64,000 nucleotides of DNA from Xiphias gladius (Eukaryota; Chordata; Actinopteri; Istiophoriformes; Xiphiidae). The translations under genes were made by a program, and so were the position numbers. Shown piece by piece: positions 1 to 14,000 of this stretch. Where the stretch lies: positions 26,475,545 to 26,539,544 of the forward strand of contig NC_053420.1 of NCBI RefSeq assembly GCF_016859285.1. The letters are read 5' to 3'. The notes beneath the pieces were generated by a model. That model had not been told where the DNA came from. It saw nothing but the letters and a program-made list of their open reading frames with translations, and did no database searches. How positions within the stretch are numbered: the stretch's first letter is position 1; each line of letters begins with the position of its first letter.

Positions 1-193
1 GAGTGGACCGGCGGGATGCTCGGTTTTGGTCCTCGGGGCAGGTGATAATGACTTTCCTTGCCTCTCCCTTCTCCTCCTCCTCCTGATCCCAAGCTGCAGC
101 GGTGAAGGTGACTGCAGCTGGATGATTTCTTTCTTTCCAAACTGCAGGGGATACGCATTTGAGGGTGAGCGGTGTCTGATCTATAGATCTACA

Positions 194-195
194 GT

Positions 196-232
<37 letters not shown>
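194..232 (+). repeat. (TG)n microsatellite
   Basis: About 39 bases of TG repeat with one early interruption (GTGTATGTG). Confidence 0.9.
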
Positions 233-234
<2 letters not shown>

Positions 235-881
235 TATCGGTCTAGGTGGGGGTTGCTGGTTTCCAGGATTAACCCAGTAAAACAGGAGACTCACATAACA
301 CTCCATTAATGATGAATGCTAGGCTCTAGTGGGTAAGCACATATACAGTCTCCATCTCCATTGTCTACAACACTGCACATTAATAGCTCTATATTTATAA
401 CTATAAATCCACTGGCAGTACAACCCAGACTAAATTAACTAATTGAAGCAAGGTTTGAAAAATGAAAAAACCTACACAGCAACTAAACAGGAAATTACTT
501 TGAGGGGGGTTGTGAGGCTCAGAGCCTCATATATTCACAGAAGTTTCAAGTGTGTCTCTTTAACATGCCTCTATCCCTTCTGGCACTAAACGTGTGAAAC
601 ACTCACTTGGGGTTTTAAGCGTTGAGCAATATTGATCACTGTGGATCTAAGGCTGTGGGGTACGTCTGCTGTACAAGCACGGTTGTTGTTGTTTTTTTCA
701 AACTCGACACCATGCACCTCTCTATTTGCGCCTGAGAGGGTAATAATAGCAGCTCCGGCCCTTTCCGTCCACCTCCCCCTCCTTTACCTTCGACACTCTC
801 ACAGTGCAGGGAGTCTCATTCTGGTCATTACCATTCAGGCTTTGGAACATCCCCTCTACATAATCACCTTACAGCTCTCCT

Positions 882-882
<1 letters not shown>

Positions 883-969
<87 letters not shown>
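883..969 (+). repeat. (TG)n microsatellite
   Basis: An uninterrupted TG/GT tract of about 87 bases. It produces spurious Cys-Val and His-Thr open frames on the two strands. Confidence 0.95.
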
Positions 970-970
<1 letters not shown>

Positions 971-1032
971 ATGTGACCTTTGTCACGTGTATTCAAGAGG
1001 AAAATAGGAAGAAATGGAAAGTGATCACGATA

Positions 1033-1060
1033 GGGATGGATGGATGGATGGATGGATGGA
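1033..1060 (+). repeat. (GGAT)n microsatellite
   Basis: About six to seven copies of GGAT/ATGG in tandem. Confidence 0.9.
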
Positions 1061-4000
1061 GAGAGGCACACAGGCAGCATAATTACGGCGAGGACTACCC
1101 CTCACTTGTTCTTTCCAAAATCTGCTAGACGAGCCAACAGCAGCACAGACAGAGAGAAAGGTGGTAGAGGGCTTTGCTTTTGCTTTGTTGTTATTTTCAT
1201 TTTCTCAGCCTCACAGCAATTACATCCCAGTCTGAGAGACATACGAGGAGGAGGAGGAGGCAAACACAAACAAAGAGGGGGATATTCTGCTCTGGAGTGT
1301 AACGCTGCATACATCTGTTGGGTTCATGGCCCCCCTCCACTGCCGCAGGTGGTGGATGAACCCACCAAGAGGAAGGTGCTCCTTGCTACATCTCACCGAT
1401 CAACCTGTGCAGTAGCATCCGATATCCTGATTTCGGAAGTCTTATGAATACTGAGAGCTGGATAAACTAAGAAATCCAAAAAAAAAACGCATTTACTTTT
1501 CCATTCCTTAAAAAACTCTCCTACTCTGTTTTAATAATACCTTTTTCTTAACCTCACATACTGTAAATGTGGCAGGTGAAAACTCATAGCAGGAGATTTA
1601 AGGGTTCAGTATGCTTTAAACGGACACATATAAAAGACAAACGCCATCATAGCAAGGATTGAGATGCGATGAAATGTAAAGACGAGGATAAAACAGAGCA
1701 CACTTTTGCTCAGTCTCTCCCCAAAGCCATTCATAGTGTTGCACTGGGTTATACATGCAAAAAGTGACAGAAGTAGTTGTGTGGAAAATGAAAAAAGGAA
1801 GTTTAAGAGTTCAGTTCCTGAATGCCTTCTCACTTCTGCACACCTTGGCCAAAGGCTGAAGTAAGCGTGCTTGTGGAATTGTCAGTTACAAAAGATGTCA
1901 GATGCAGCCTCCACAATACTTATGGGGAGTTTAGTACGTTTAGTATGCTGCTCGCCAACAACAAGCAATAAACAATACAATAAACTGAGGCCCCTTAAAA
2001 TGAACACAATTTCAGTTATTGTGGGGCAAAGTAGGATTGGTGAAAGGTTGACTGTTTATTATCACTTAATCCACCAATTATTTTCTAGATTAACCAATGA
2101 ATTGCTTGCTCTATAAAACATGAGAAAATACTCCTAGAGCCGAGGGTGAAGTCTTGAAATGTTTTCTTTTGTCTGACCAACGGTAAAATTCAAATATTTG
2201 GCATTTTTGCTTGAAAACTGACTTAATTGATTAATTGATTATCACAATAGTTGCAGATTCATGTCTGTCAACTAATCAGTTCATTGACTAATCGCTGCAG
2301 CTGAAAATGTATCTGTCTAATGATATCTTGGGCTTGTGATAACCTGTGCTTCTGTGTCTCAACGCAGTCTCTCGCTGACATGTTTCTTTCATTGGTCTTT
2401 CTGAAAACATCAAACATGTTCCTGGGGTTTGCTGTCCCTATTCTAAGATAAATGATTGACATGATATCCACAAATGCTTTCTGCGACTGTCATCTTGCCA
2501 ACTTTCTAGCTGTAATCTCTGCTAAAGAACGTGACCTTTAACGCAGAACAGTGACGGGTTTATGGGAATTTGACATACATACATAAATTAATGCATTACA
2601 TTGTTTCTTAAAAAATGTACCATCCCTGTCCAGACAGATAGACTGAACCACATGACATACTGATCAGTAAGAATATGTTGCAGGGATGTATTTTTAGTAG
2701 ATAAAAGTCAGTGCGATTCTGGAACAGCACCCGGGAGTTCTGGTTTTACTTCGGCTTTGTATTGAGATGTCACGGGCTAAAACGCAACGCAGGATCCTTA
2801 AAATATTCCTTATGAATATTGATTTTACCATCTTCAGTTTGAAATATTGTTTACAAAATAACATACTGTATGTTTTGTAGGAAATCATTTGAAAGACTTA
2901 TTATAATTAATTATTCTTGGCATTAACATATAAGCAGCTGCATTTTAATTTTCACACTTGAGAGACATTACTGTGTGGATTTAATGAAACACAAGTTAAA
3001 CATAGTTTACTATTTGCTTTCTGTCCAGCATTCCCATTAAAACAGTTGTCTTCACAATGGGAAAATGATGATGTATCACCAACTAACTGTTTTACCTAAT
3101 TTTTATTGGTTGTTGTACTGGTAAAACGTATGCACTGTTGGAATTGTGATTAATTTCCCCACTAAAATTCCCCTGAGACAGGGTGCTTTTACTCTGAAGT
3201 GCCCGGGTCAATAGCCACTGAAACACATGGGTAACCTATAAATCCATCCTAGTGTCCATTCTTTAAATAATTCATAAGGAGGTGAGCCTGGGCGCTGCAT
3301 TTTGAGGGGAATTTGTGCACAAACTGGCAAGCGTCTGTCCTTAAACAGATTGGGGCTTGTTTTAATGCAGTCTCTTTCATCTAAATGACATGGAAACTGG
3401 CTCCCAGAGGTATTCCCAACCAGCTGAGAGTTACTCTCCAGGGCTGATGTTACTTTTTTCTGCTTTATTCTGAAGGGAAATACACAGAGAACATCATACA
3501 TTACCACTTTAAAGAACCAAATCCCTTCAGAAATCAAACAAAAGACAACAGTAATTTTTGTCTCATCAAACTCTTTGCACGTTGGATTTCTTGTATACAA
3601 GAATCGTTAATTTTGAAACACAGAATGAACGCGATATGTTTCACAATGTCTGTGGTTTGCTTGTGAAACTAAGGTCTAGACTCTTTGTTTTATTCAGGAT
3701 GTCCTGTCTGAGGGGACAAAAGCAAACTTGAAACAAGGAAAAGAGATGTAGCGTCTGTCGACTGCTGAGCTGGTTCACAGCCAGCGAGGGACAGATTCCT
3801 GTTGACACAACTTTCAGTGTGAACCGCGTTTTCAGTGATTATCTTACAGAAGGCACCAGATGCACTGAGGACATTTAAAGCAAACATAGGACTGCAACAT
3901 TTGTGAATAAATGTTTTCTGGACCAAATCATTTTCACTAAATAAACACACAGCCTCTTCACTCTGATGTCCCCTCTGGACTGGGGGTCTGAATTGATTTC

Positions 4001-6539
4001 CACGGTAGCCTGTAGATTACTGTTGACCCACAAACACATTAACTAGAAAAGACTCCAGTGTCTGGCCCTGAATTAGGCCTCCAGCAGCAAGCCTGTTTAC
4101 ATTTATTAAAGTGCTAATCCACAAAAACCATGTTTTTCAAATTTGGTGTTTTTTTTTGGCATTGCACTTAGGTACCACCTGTGAAAGAGTAATGTGACAT
4201 CTTATTGCTTAGATAAGGTGTAAATTAAAGCGAAACTATTAAACTTTTGAGAGAAAAAAACACATTCTTCGTCTTACAAATGAAAAGTTGAATCAAAATA
4301 CACTATTCAGAATTTGCTGCTACAGCCTTACTTGGTCTGGTGTGACCAGTAGCTTGCGGTGGCCAATGTTAACTAATGTCGGCAAATTTTAGGTCTTGCT
4401 ACGTAACGCACACTACTGATTCAGTTAGCCACTTGTGGCTTAGCATTTAGCTAGAATGCAAAGCTACTGTTTACCTAATTTAGCAGTGGCTGCTGTTCAG
4501 CAAAGGTAGCATAGTCTTGCTTGGGGACACTCCACCACACCACACACTGATGATCTCATCTGGGTCATATTGTAGGATGCAGTGTTTTTAGTGCTTAACT
4601 CAGTCAGTCAGGATTTCTCGACCCCTGCTGCATTACCCACTGACTGACTGAATCTGTCTCTTGTGAGTCACCCGACCTCATGGAGGTGCAATACTAAATC
4701 ACTGGAGCCCCGTTAAGTTTCATTTTTTTGTAATGTCCGTCTCTCCTCTGCTTTGATTCTGAACAAACTACATGCCAGAGACTTTCCTCCCATGAAATAC
4801 CAACCAGACACCAAAATTAAAAGCTTTCATGACTTGATGTAGGTTGATTTTTTTTATAAAATAAACATGTACATTGCTAACTCACACTGTTTCCTGCAGA
4901 TCAAAACCAGCACATGTAAAGTGTATTCATTTAACATGCAAGGATTCCCATTTAGATTCTCACCTGCCACATACCAGACTTTGACCAAGAGTTTGATCTT
5001 TCTGTGTGGAGGAAATCTGTTGTCAGAACTAGTCTGGCAGGACCTTCTTTTCTAGCGTAAGTGTTGAATTAGATGAACCTGCTTGACAACAGTATCGCAT
5101 ATCCTAACTGAAAAATGCGCTCATTCAAATCTGTGCAGAGAGCGTTATAATGAAGACTTTGTGGGAAAAAAAAAAAATGCTGATGAATACCTTTTAACAC
5201 AAAACAGGGGCTTGGAAGATAGGTGGTGGGAACGCATCATCCGCTAAGGTCACACTCCCCAGGTGGAAGGGATGTGGTGTTTAATCTTGTTTACCCTTGT
5301 ATATGGATAAGGTTGTTAATGGCCCCTGGTTGGCAAATGACTGCTATCTGTGTCGAACAGCAGCGTTGGAATATTCTGTGAGGGTTAATAGCTTTATTGA
5401 ATCGGAAGCGCTGACCCCATTAAAAGCAGCTGAACACCCTAGACTAAAGTCAACACAAAGCAGCGCTGCCTTTGCATTTTGTTTGTGTGCGTGTGTGTGT
5501 GTGGGTCAGAAAGAGAGAAAGAGAAAGAGACGGCACATGTTGCTCTCATGAGGCACAGATTCAGTATAGTCACCCGCACAAACCAGAGCTGTGGCTTTGT
5601 TCTATATCACTCACATGCCTCCTGTCACTGGGTTTCCTCATGCCAGGCCTGCTGCGTGTCACAACAGACAAATGACACTGAGGAAGAAAGCGTCAGACCG
5701 CATTAGTTTTTATGTGTATTTCGCAGCTCTGTTTAAAAGTATTCATTTTGGGATTGTTTTTTTTTTTCCGTCCTATTTTTCATGGTGTGAGGTGACAGAG
5801 GACCCATACAGGATAGCGCATGGCCGCCTCGCCATTGTTTGTTTGGTCCAGGAAACAGGATACTCACACAGAGGATAGCAGACCAGCTGACCGCAGAGCC
5901 AGAAAGGCAGGAGAGTCATTTCTACTTTTAAAAAAGAAAGATCAGAAATACAGGCTCTTATTTTTCTCCCATCCTTTCAGACGAAGAGGCCTTCCAGGTT
6001 GTCACTCAAGTGCCCACACTCCCCTGCCAGTGTGTTGAAACTGCCCCAATCACCCTTAACACCATTAACAACTCCACTACCGACACATTCCTGACATGTT
6101 GACATGTCAACAGCTCAACAACCAGCTGACTCTCAGTCTGAAAGAAGTCAGGTTAAAGTCATACAGAACAGGCTATATGTGATTTTATGGGAGGCGGGGA
6201 TTCATTTATACTCAAACAAATGAACATGAAATGTTTTGGACTGGTGTAATGAACAAGCTCAGAGGACTTGCTCCTCCACAGGAATTGTGGTTAAAATGCA
6301 TCTTTTCAAGTACCAAATAAGAGCGAAGTGAGCAAAATATTAAAAAGAAAAAAAGGGGGGAAAAAAAGGGCATGATAACAAGTAGAACCGTGCGATGCCA
6401 GAAACGCTGTTACAGGTGATCACACAACCGGATATTGTTTTACTGTTTTACTAAGGAACTTACTAAGGAAAAAAAAGCTCAGTTCGCGTACTAATTCTAC
6501 GATTCTCACCTTGAGTCTTTTGTTGTGATCTGGTGGCTC

Positions 6540-7000
6540 CCACTTATTGTCCGTCCGCAGGGCGCCTCAGCCGGCACCCGTCAGTCAAATAAACAAATCC
6601 GCCTCTCCCCCAACAAGACGAGAGTCTCGGGATCGGACGCTTCGTTAGAACGAAAGAAGAGCTGGTTCCGCGGGGTTCATCGGAGATGGGAAAAGTCGCG
6701 GACGGGGAGCTGCTGTCCGTTCGGCATCGCAATAGCCCTGTGGCCGCGCACTCCACGCAGTCGGCCCCATGCAGTCCCACTCCCCGCCTCCTCTCCGCTA
6801 CCCTTCCGCAGGTTTCGGGACGGGACAGGCGAGTTCCCCCTCCGGTGCCGCTGCTGCCCTGGGCGCGCCGCCGTTGGCCAGTGGAGGAGCGCTCTCTGCC
6901 GCGGACACACGCCACTGCCGGGCTAGAGCTCCGGCTTAGACGTGCAGGCAAGTTGTGGTTCTTTCGCACGACAGATGCGCAGCGCACAACGGGAAAAGCC
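6540..7000. promoter_or_regulatory. CpG-rich island, likely promoter of an unidentified first exon
   Basis: This 460-bp stretch is far richer in G+C and CG dinucleotides than its AT-rich surroundings. Open frames on both strands are the trivial result of GC richness, and none resembles a protein I know. Two readings are possible. It could be the 5' promoter of long mitfa transcripts that use exon 1B downstream. Or it could be the divergent promoter of a minus-strand neighbour (in tetrapods FRMD4B lies upstream of MITF in the opposite orientation). I cannot decide between them. Confidence 0.45.
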
Positions 7001-8011
7001 AGCTGTCCCCAAACCAATACGCAGCTCGAAGGAGGCTGGATGCTGGGCTCAGTTCATCACTCGACCAGACACATGACTGTAAATGAATGCTAATATTGTT
7101 CTGTGTCTGATGGATGTATAGAAAGACAAGTGTTGGCTAACACATTTGCTAAACTTCACAAGGTGATAATATGTCAAAGTGTTTACAGCTTTTTGCACTC
7201 ACCACAAGTATTGCAGGTTTAAGTACTATTGTTATCATTATTATTTTTACAATGCCCTTTACATCTATTATACTACCTCTTATTATTTATATTATTATTA
7301 GGTTATTACATAGCCTAACAGACCTTCTGTGAGTCAGTGGACCTTTAATTCTACTTTAATATCCAATAACAATCTTCTTGTGCTCTGCTGACATGCAGCT
7401 ACTGGACCCTGTCATCGCTCCTATCTATCCTATCCATCATTTTTTGGTGATTATTTCACAAAGTACTGCGAACGTTAATAAAGAAAAGTTCCTAGAGAAG
7501 TTAGACTTTGAATCGTGAACCATTGAAAGTGGATATGGATGGGTGTACCTGTTTGTTTAAACATTCCACGTAACATTTTGGACACACTGTAGATCTTTCT
7601 GTGACTACACTGTAAGGGGAAGGAAAGGAGTGACACACTGTTTTGGCTCCATGGCAGGCTGAACAATGGAAAGGCCCACTAATCCACAAAAACTGCAGGG
7701 GCAAGGAAATGGGAGGGATGAAGCTGTCCAGTTTATTATAAACCAGTTGAACCAAGTATCAGGGCAGCTAGGAGGTGACGCTCCCTTGGCTATCTCAGCT
7801 GTGCATGCACGCAGAGGAGAGAACGCAAAAAAGAAAACAAAAGATGAGCCTTCATGTCTGGGCAAAGGCCGGTTGTGTTACGGGAGCAAAATGCTTTCTT
7901 CAAAGCCTAAATGAGCCACCCCGGGGACAGCCCCCATCCCCCTCCTCATTTGTGAGGATTTCTGCGAGCCCGTGATTAGGCTCACCCCGGTGCCATGTGT
8001 GCACCAAGTAG

Positions 8012-8029
8012 CCCCCCCCCCCCCCCCCC
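8012..8029 (+). repeat. C18 homopolymer
   Basis: Eighteen consecutive C residues. Length in such runs is prone to sequencing error. Confidence 0.85.
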
Positions 8030-11000
8030 AAATGCACACCAAATCTCTGCTTTGCCTCAGCTCCAGTCGAGATTAGCCCACTAGCTATTGTTCTGATGAC
8101 ACTTCAAATAAGCTGTACTCTCATTATGATAATACAAAGACAGCACAGCATTGCATTGCTTGGCGAGTTTGAAGAATAAAATATGTGTAGTAACCTCTGG
8201 GATTTGGTTCATATAAACAAGCAAACATTAAAAAGTACTGAAAAATAAGCTAAATGACCCCGCAAGCCACGATCCTAATGAAGAAAACTTTTTCTCACGA
8301 AGATGCTAGTATTTATGTTTTTAATAACTCAGAAGTCATCGTTTGCCCTCATTTAATCAACATGAACTCAAAACCTCAGGTTTTTAGGCCAAGTTAAACA
8401 ACTGCGAAGACCAGAGAGAGCAAACAGTCTAAGTGAGGGGACCTTTGTTTGTGCAGAGGGAGGAAACTATGAATTTTAAGTACAAGGGGATTATGTTGTG
8501 CTCGTGGAACAGATGTTAACATGGAGAGGTCTACCCTCCAGAGAGCGGCCCCTGACAGGCACACTGTCCCACAGTTACTGGCCCATTGTCAATGTGCATC
8601 CTCTCCTCTGAGTCTTTAGTTGCATATTGCCCCCACCCCCTCCAAAACAGATTAGCTCTGCCCCCTTCCATCGGCCTTGACCTTGATGGACTGGTAATGT
8701 CATCTTCTTTTGTGCTTTGACAGACATTAACTCTTGCCAACTCTCATGCTTCTTTCTAAAGCAAACTTTTGTGCATTCATGATTAGTTGAGATGAACAAA
8801 GGATGGATGACAAGAAGTAACATCAACAATAAGTGAGCACTGAACCCTCCGTCCCATCTCGTCTTCTCATCAGACTTCTAAGCAGGTCAGCTGTTGTGCT
8901 GTTGTCCTCGTGCCACCAGTCTTCATTCTTCTCGATAGCTTGGCCATTTCAGTGTGTCTTTAGTATTTTCCAGGTCAGGGTGACTGAATTCAGTAGGTCT
9001 TCACTGTGCATTACCCCACCCCCCAATGGTTCTTCTTGTGAAAATATGGGGGGCTTTTTCTTGAAAAAAACTGCGGGCGGGAATATGTTGATGTGTAAAA
9101 TATTAGTGATACAGCCCACAATCCAAGTGCCATGTAGATGTATAATGTACAATCACTTGCTTAAACCTATGCAGTTCCTGCCAGTAAAAAACCATGGCTT
9201 TTCAAATTTTTTTTCAACTGCCCACTCGGTTTTTCACTCATTAGCCTCAACTGAACAACTCAACCCCCTTTAGTTTCCATGCCTGTTACGCCTGTCAACC
9301 TTTCTTGACAGGCACATATGCAGTTTACAGTGATAAGGCAGCTTTACCGCATGCAATTTCACAAACAGTTTTTGAAACCATGGGGCCTTTGGGTTCACTC
9401 AGAGGGGACAAAAGCCGACTTCTCCTGTCAACCGACAGCTGCAGTTTTTGTCGGCAACAATTTACCAGTGAAAACATATGTATAAGGACACGTGCCAAGT
9501 AAGATTTGTCTACAGGTGACTTCTTGGAAGAGAGCCACCTGAACACACCTGGTTTTGAAAGCTGCAGGCACTTTTTTTTTTTTTTTTTTAATGTGTACCT
9601 TATACTACGTTTAGGTCTACTAACCCAGTGCTAGATATGGCTTCATCAGTAGGAATTTTTTTTTTTTTTCAACAAGACATCGCGATTCAAAATGTGCCTG
9701 AGAGACAAGTTGAATGCCTTGCTTGAAGGACCTTCTTGGGGGCTTATCCTGTAAACGATAAAAATATGTTTCAATATTTAATTCAAAGTTGTATCTGAAA
9801 GTAGGGAAAATTTGCTGAAATACAGCAAAAATCATCTTTGAACAAAAACTTATTTAATATCTATTACTTCCTGAAAATTTCCTAGTACTGTAATCTAAAT
9901 CATCATGTAAACATTAAAATGAAATCATAACTACAATTGGCTTATTCTAGCATGACTTGTGTCATCCTTGATAAACCAAAAAAGTTAATTACCATGGATG
10001 TAAAATTCAACTGTACTTAATTTAATTATCTTTATTTCTTCCCCTTTATCTATATATTCTAATCTGTGTTTGGAAAAGTAAAAATTTCCTGAATGCAATT
10101 TATAACAAGAAATATGTGCGTTTTTTTCGGAGCTGTTCACATGTGTATCTTCCCTGTTTGACTTTGCCTCTGCTTTGTAGGGCTGCTGAGAGGTCCTCGA
10201 GTCCGTGTCCTCAGGCGTTCTGACTCCTCACAATTTTTTGGTGTAATTAAATTATTGTGCAGTGAGAGTTAAAGGGCAAACTGCACGGGATGTGTAGGAC
10301 TACCGTACTGAGACGTGTCATTTCCCGGCAATCAGGTCTCATGACTTTGACTTTTCCTTTGAGTGTTCACCTCAAAACATAATGTGCTCACACAGTGATA
10401 GAATCTAAAAAGTTAGAAGGGTTTTTTGGGGTTATCAGCTGGAAAGGGGCTGTACGTCACCAGGAAGCTGGGTAAGGACACATGAGACCAACCAGAAGAC
10501 ACCACGGATCTGACAAAATATTAAATATACTGTACTGAAACCTTAACCAGCCTTTTTCACAGATTTGTTTTCATTCTTTTCAATTTAGAGAATCATTTAC
10601 TTTTTTATGTTTTTCATATTTTATAGTATTTTATTACATTTATCAAAACTGGCGGTGGGGCTTGTAAGACTTCATGTAGAATTTGCCAGCACAGATTTAG
10701 TAGACTTATTCTTGTGTAACTTGTGTCACCATATTTTTCTAATATATTTATAAAATGTCCGAATCTCAATTCCACTCACAAGGGTATCGAGGCCACTTGT
10801 CTGTAGTAAGTGCAGCTGCTTTTATGAGCTGTTACAGTACCACCATGTGGAGCAGGTGGTACTGCAGAGAGGAGAGTTTCAGACAGCTTCTGTTTATTTT
10901 TCAGACTTTTCTCTAATCTCTGCTTATTTCTTGTAAAATACTGACGTTACCCCCTTTTAGCCATCAAAACACAATTCATAAGAATAATATGAACACATTG

Positions 11001-14000
11001 TGAGAGTGGAAAAACACTCAAGAGGATACTTTTCAAGCAAAGAAAGGTTGGGAACCACAGTATTAGATAACTTTTTTTGGTTTTGGTCCCTACTATAAAG
11101 GAGACAAATAACATTATGTACTGAGAATTATTAGCAAATGTGAATTATTTTAATGAAATAAACTAAAGAAGTTCAAAGTTAAGTTGACTCTAATTGTGAT
11201 TTTGCTTCTCATTTGTCTTTGGCATCCTCTGGCAAACATTTTCAGTTAAAGCAATAACCAGCTGAAGAAGCCACATGTGGACTGTTTTATTGAATGAAAC
11301 ATAAAGTTGAACCCAAAACTACCCAATGTGATTGTGTCCCTCTTAACAGCAAATACTAACTAACACAAACCAAATTTTCTGTGGAATTACTGGAGCAACC
11401 AAGCAGCCACACACAGACTTTAACTTTAGATCACAACCAAAGTCTGGCAGTATTATTATCAGTGCTTGGTGTTATATGCACGTGCATGCCTGTAAATTTA
11501 ATATGCTCCTATTTTAAGGTATCTTTGGCCCTTCATCAAGGTTACATATATTTTCTGGCTATAATCAGACACTGAAGTCACGTTTGACTGTTTGATGTTT
11601 GATTAACTTTTCTCTGCTCTGTCATATATAGTTAACATATACGTATGGAGAGTGCATAGCACCAGTGGAAACATGTGACTAATCCATAAAAAATGACAAC
11701 AGTATGCACTGTGTCAAAATATAACTCACATCTATTCCACAATTTCACACTCATTTGAAAGACAAAGGAAAGAGCATAACATTTTATTTCTCTGACACGA
11801 CAAGGAAAATACAGCAACACAACATGGAAAAACTATTGCCTCATTGACGTCAATACTGTATATGTTATTTATAATCAAACCAGACCTTAAAATCAAGTTA
11901 ATCGTAAGTGTTTTACAGTGCACAGAGAGAGAAAAAAAAAAGGCGAGGACAATGGAAAATTAAAAAAACAAGAAGTAATTTGTCAATTACAGTGCAAACA
12001 GAGAAAACAAACTTCTATAGAAATAGAGCGTGCTCTGTTGGTAAATACACTTATTTGCTGTTTTTCCGGGAGTATGAAAAGAGAAGTGATACCACTGTCA
12101 TGTCTCTGTGTTGGGTACAGAGCTGGAGCTGGGATGCAATTAGCTTGGTTAAACGTAAAGACTGGATTCTTGAGAAGTCAGCCAACTTGAGTATTTCCAG
12201 AGTTAAAAAAATATCTTTAACTACATCATTGTTGACTAATTAATAAATTATATATAATTTGTTTTTGTTCTGCACAAATAAAAATGTAAAAATGACAGTT
12301 TTAGGGGGAGTTACACGCTGGAACCTTAGTGAACAACAGCCAGGTGCACTGGCTTCCCAGCGTCTTGTCATTGTGATGAGGTTGAGGCACGTAGCCGGAG
12401 ACAGTCTGCACATAAGTATTGGGTGGACAGATGAACTGTTGCTCTTCAAAAAAATTTGTACGGACTAGCATGTAACACACCCTTGACAACCACAAATTGT
12501 CATTTTTACGTTTCTGTTATTGTACGGATTAAACAAAGAGATACATGACGGTAAACATCTAAGCCAAGAGCTGGGCCAGCTGTTTCCCTCTTCTTCCAGT
12601 CGTTATATAAAGTTAGTATAAATGCCTCCCGGCTCAGTTTCTGTACTCAATGCACAGACATTAGAATTGTTTAATCTTCATGTCTGACTCTTGGTAAGAA
12701 AGCAAAAAGCAAAATGTTGAACGCTTTCTATAAATGCTGCAAACTAGGGCTGGGCAATATGACCAAAAAATAAAATCAAACTTTTTTCCAAACTTTGGGA
12801 TTCACGATTTTAGTCACTTTCTTTTCTTCCCTTCAAAATGTGGGAAGACTAAAACATGGTTGAAACATTCTGTTTTTTTCGGTCTTTGTGTGCAAGAAGT
12901 ATGAATAATAAAAGACCTGCACCATTTGCCTGTCACTGTTACAGTACGTACATCCATTTTAATAATCAGTTTCATAACAAACATGAAAATCAACACTAAT
13001 TAAATTGCTTCTGCTTTTTGTGTTTCTTGACATCAGCATGAATAAAAGTTGAATCTATACACTGTTTAGTTGACTCTTGTAGCTTCACCTCATGTAGCCA
13101 GATAAAATTTCATCGAAAGCATAAAAAGAGAGCACAGATCAGTGTGAAGTGTCTTCTTTCAGTCTGTCCCTCTCGTAGATTTGACTGTTAACGTCACTAA
13201 ATAGCCAGAACCCGCTAGCCACCCAGCTAGTTTAGAGAAACACGGGAATGTCATGACTCGAGACAGCCAATGTAGACAGCTATCTTCTGTGTTATTTTTT
13301 CACTGAAGTAACCTTTGTGTGCACACTGTAATAACCACGTTTTGACAACATAGACATTTTACACATCATGCAAAAACTATAATTTGAATTAACCAAATTT
13401 ATAAATAATAATACAACAGAATTTATTTTCACTAAACAGGGTCTAGTCTCTAGTGGTAGGTCACCTGGGTGTTGACGTTGTTACGGTGAAAAACGATAAG
13501 TGTTTGGATAATGTGACTTAATGTGAACATATAGATGGAGAAAAAAATGGGACCAAGCACCGAACCTTGGGGGACCTCACAACAAATGGGGGCTGGGGAT
13601 GAAGAGTAAAGTGGAGGATTTGTTGGATAAATATGAAAAAAAACATTCTATTATTTTCTGTCCTACTTGAATATTTCTGGGAATATAGCCTGTCAGTTAG
13701 AGACAAAGACGACTTGTGTCACTTATGAATTACAGTATAGCACAACAAAAATAAGCTTGCAGGCTCACAATGATGGTTTTTATGAGATAAAAAAAGGATC
13801 AGATACATAAGTGACCAAAAATATATGTTTAGGTGTTAGTTGGTAGTATTGTGTGTAGACCACACGTTAATGGGTTAGATAATTAGGAAAAGGAAGTATT
13901 ATCTGCACTATTATGCATTAGATCCTGTGAATAACTCATTATCCTGGGGAAAGAACACGAGATGTTGCTTTGAATTGACCTTTTTGTGTGCAGACAACTG

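Larger units (their letters stand above)
1..6539. other. Non-coding block, no gene recognised
   Basis: It contains the TG and GGAT microsatellites listed separately and otherwise AT-rich unique-looking sequence. A stretch at 4,320-4,500 (TTAGCCACTTGTGGCTTAGC) has the look of a decayed TTAGC-type fish repeat. All open frames are short, lack splice context and resemble nothing known. Confidence 0.6.

Noticed and set aside
632..1080. Open frames of repeated Cys-Val or His-Thr on both strands
   Set aside because: Direct translation of the (TG)n/(CA)n microsatellite; no splice sites, no protein resemblance.
6770..6830. ATG CAG TCC (MQS) followed by CAG|GTTTCG, like the start of MITF-A exon 1A
   Set aside because: Only three residues match; the rest is unrelated to the conserved ESGIVPDFE-type sequence.
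6525..7093. Several overlapping long open frames on both strands
   Set aside because: All fall in the GC-rich island where stop codons are rare; none has recognisable domains.
7475..7975. Overlapping 60-90 codon frames on both strands
   Set aside because: No homology, no splice context, no start or termination signals; treated as chance.
13540..13600. GGACCAAGCACCGAACCTTGGGG as part of a LINE
   Set aside because: Too short and too decayed to assign; no neighbouring reverse transcriptase sequence.
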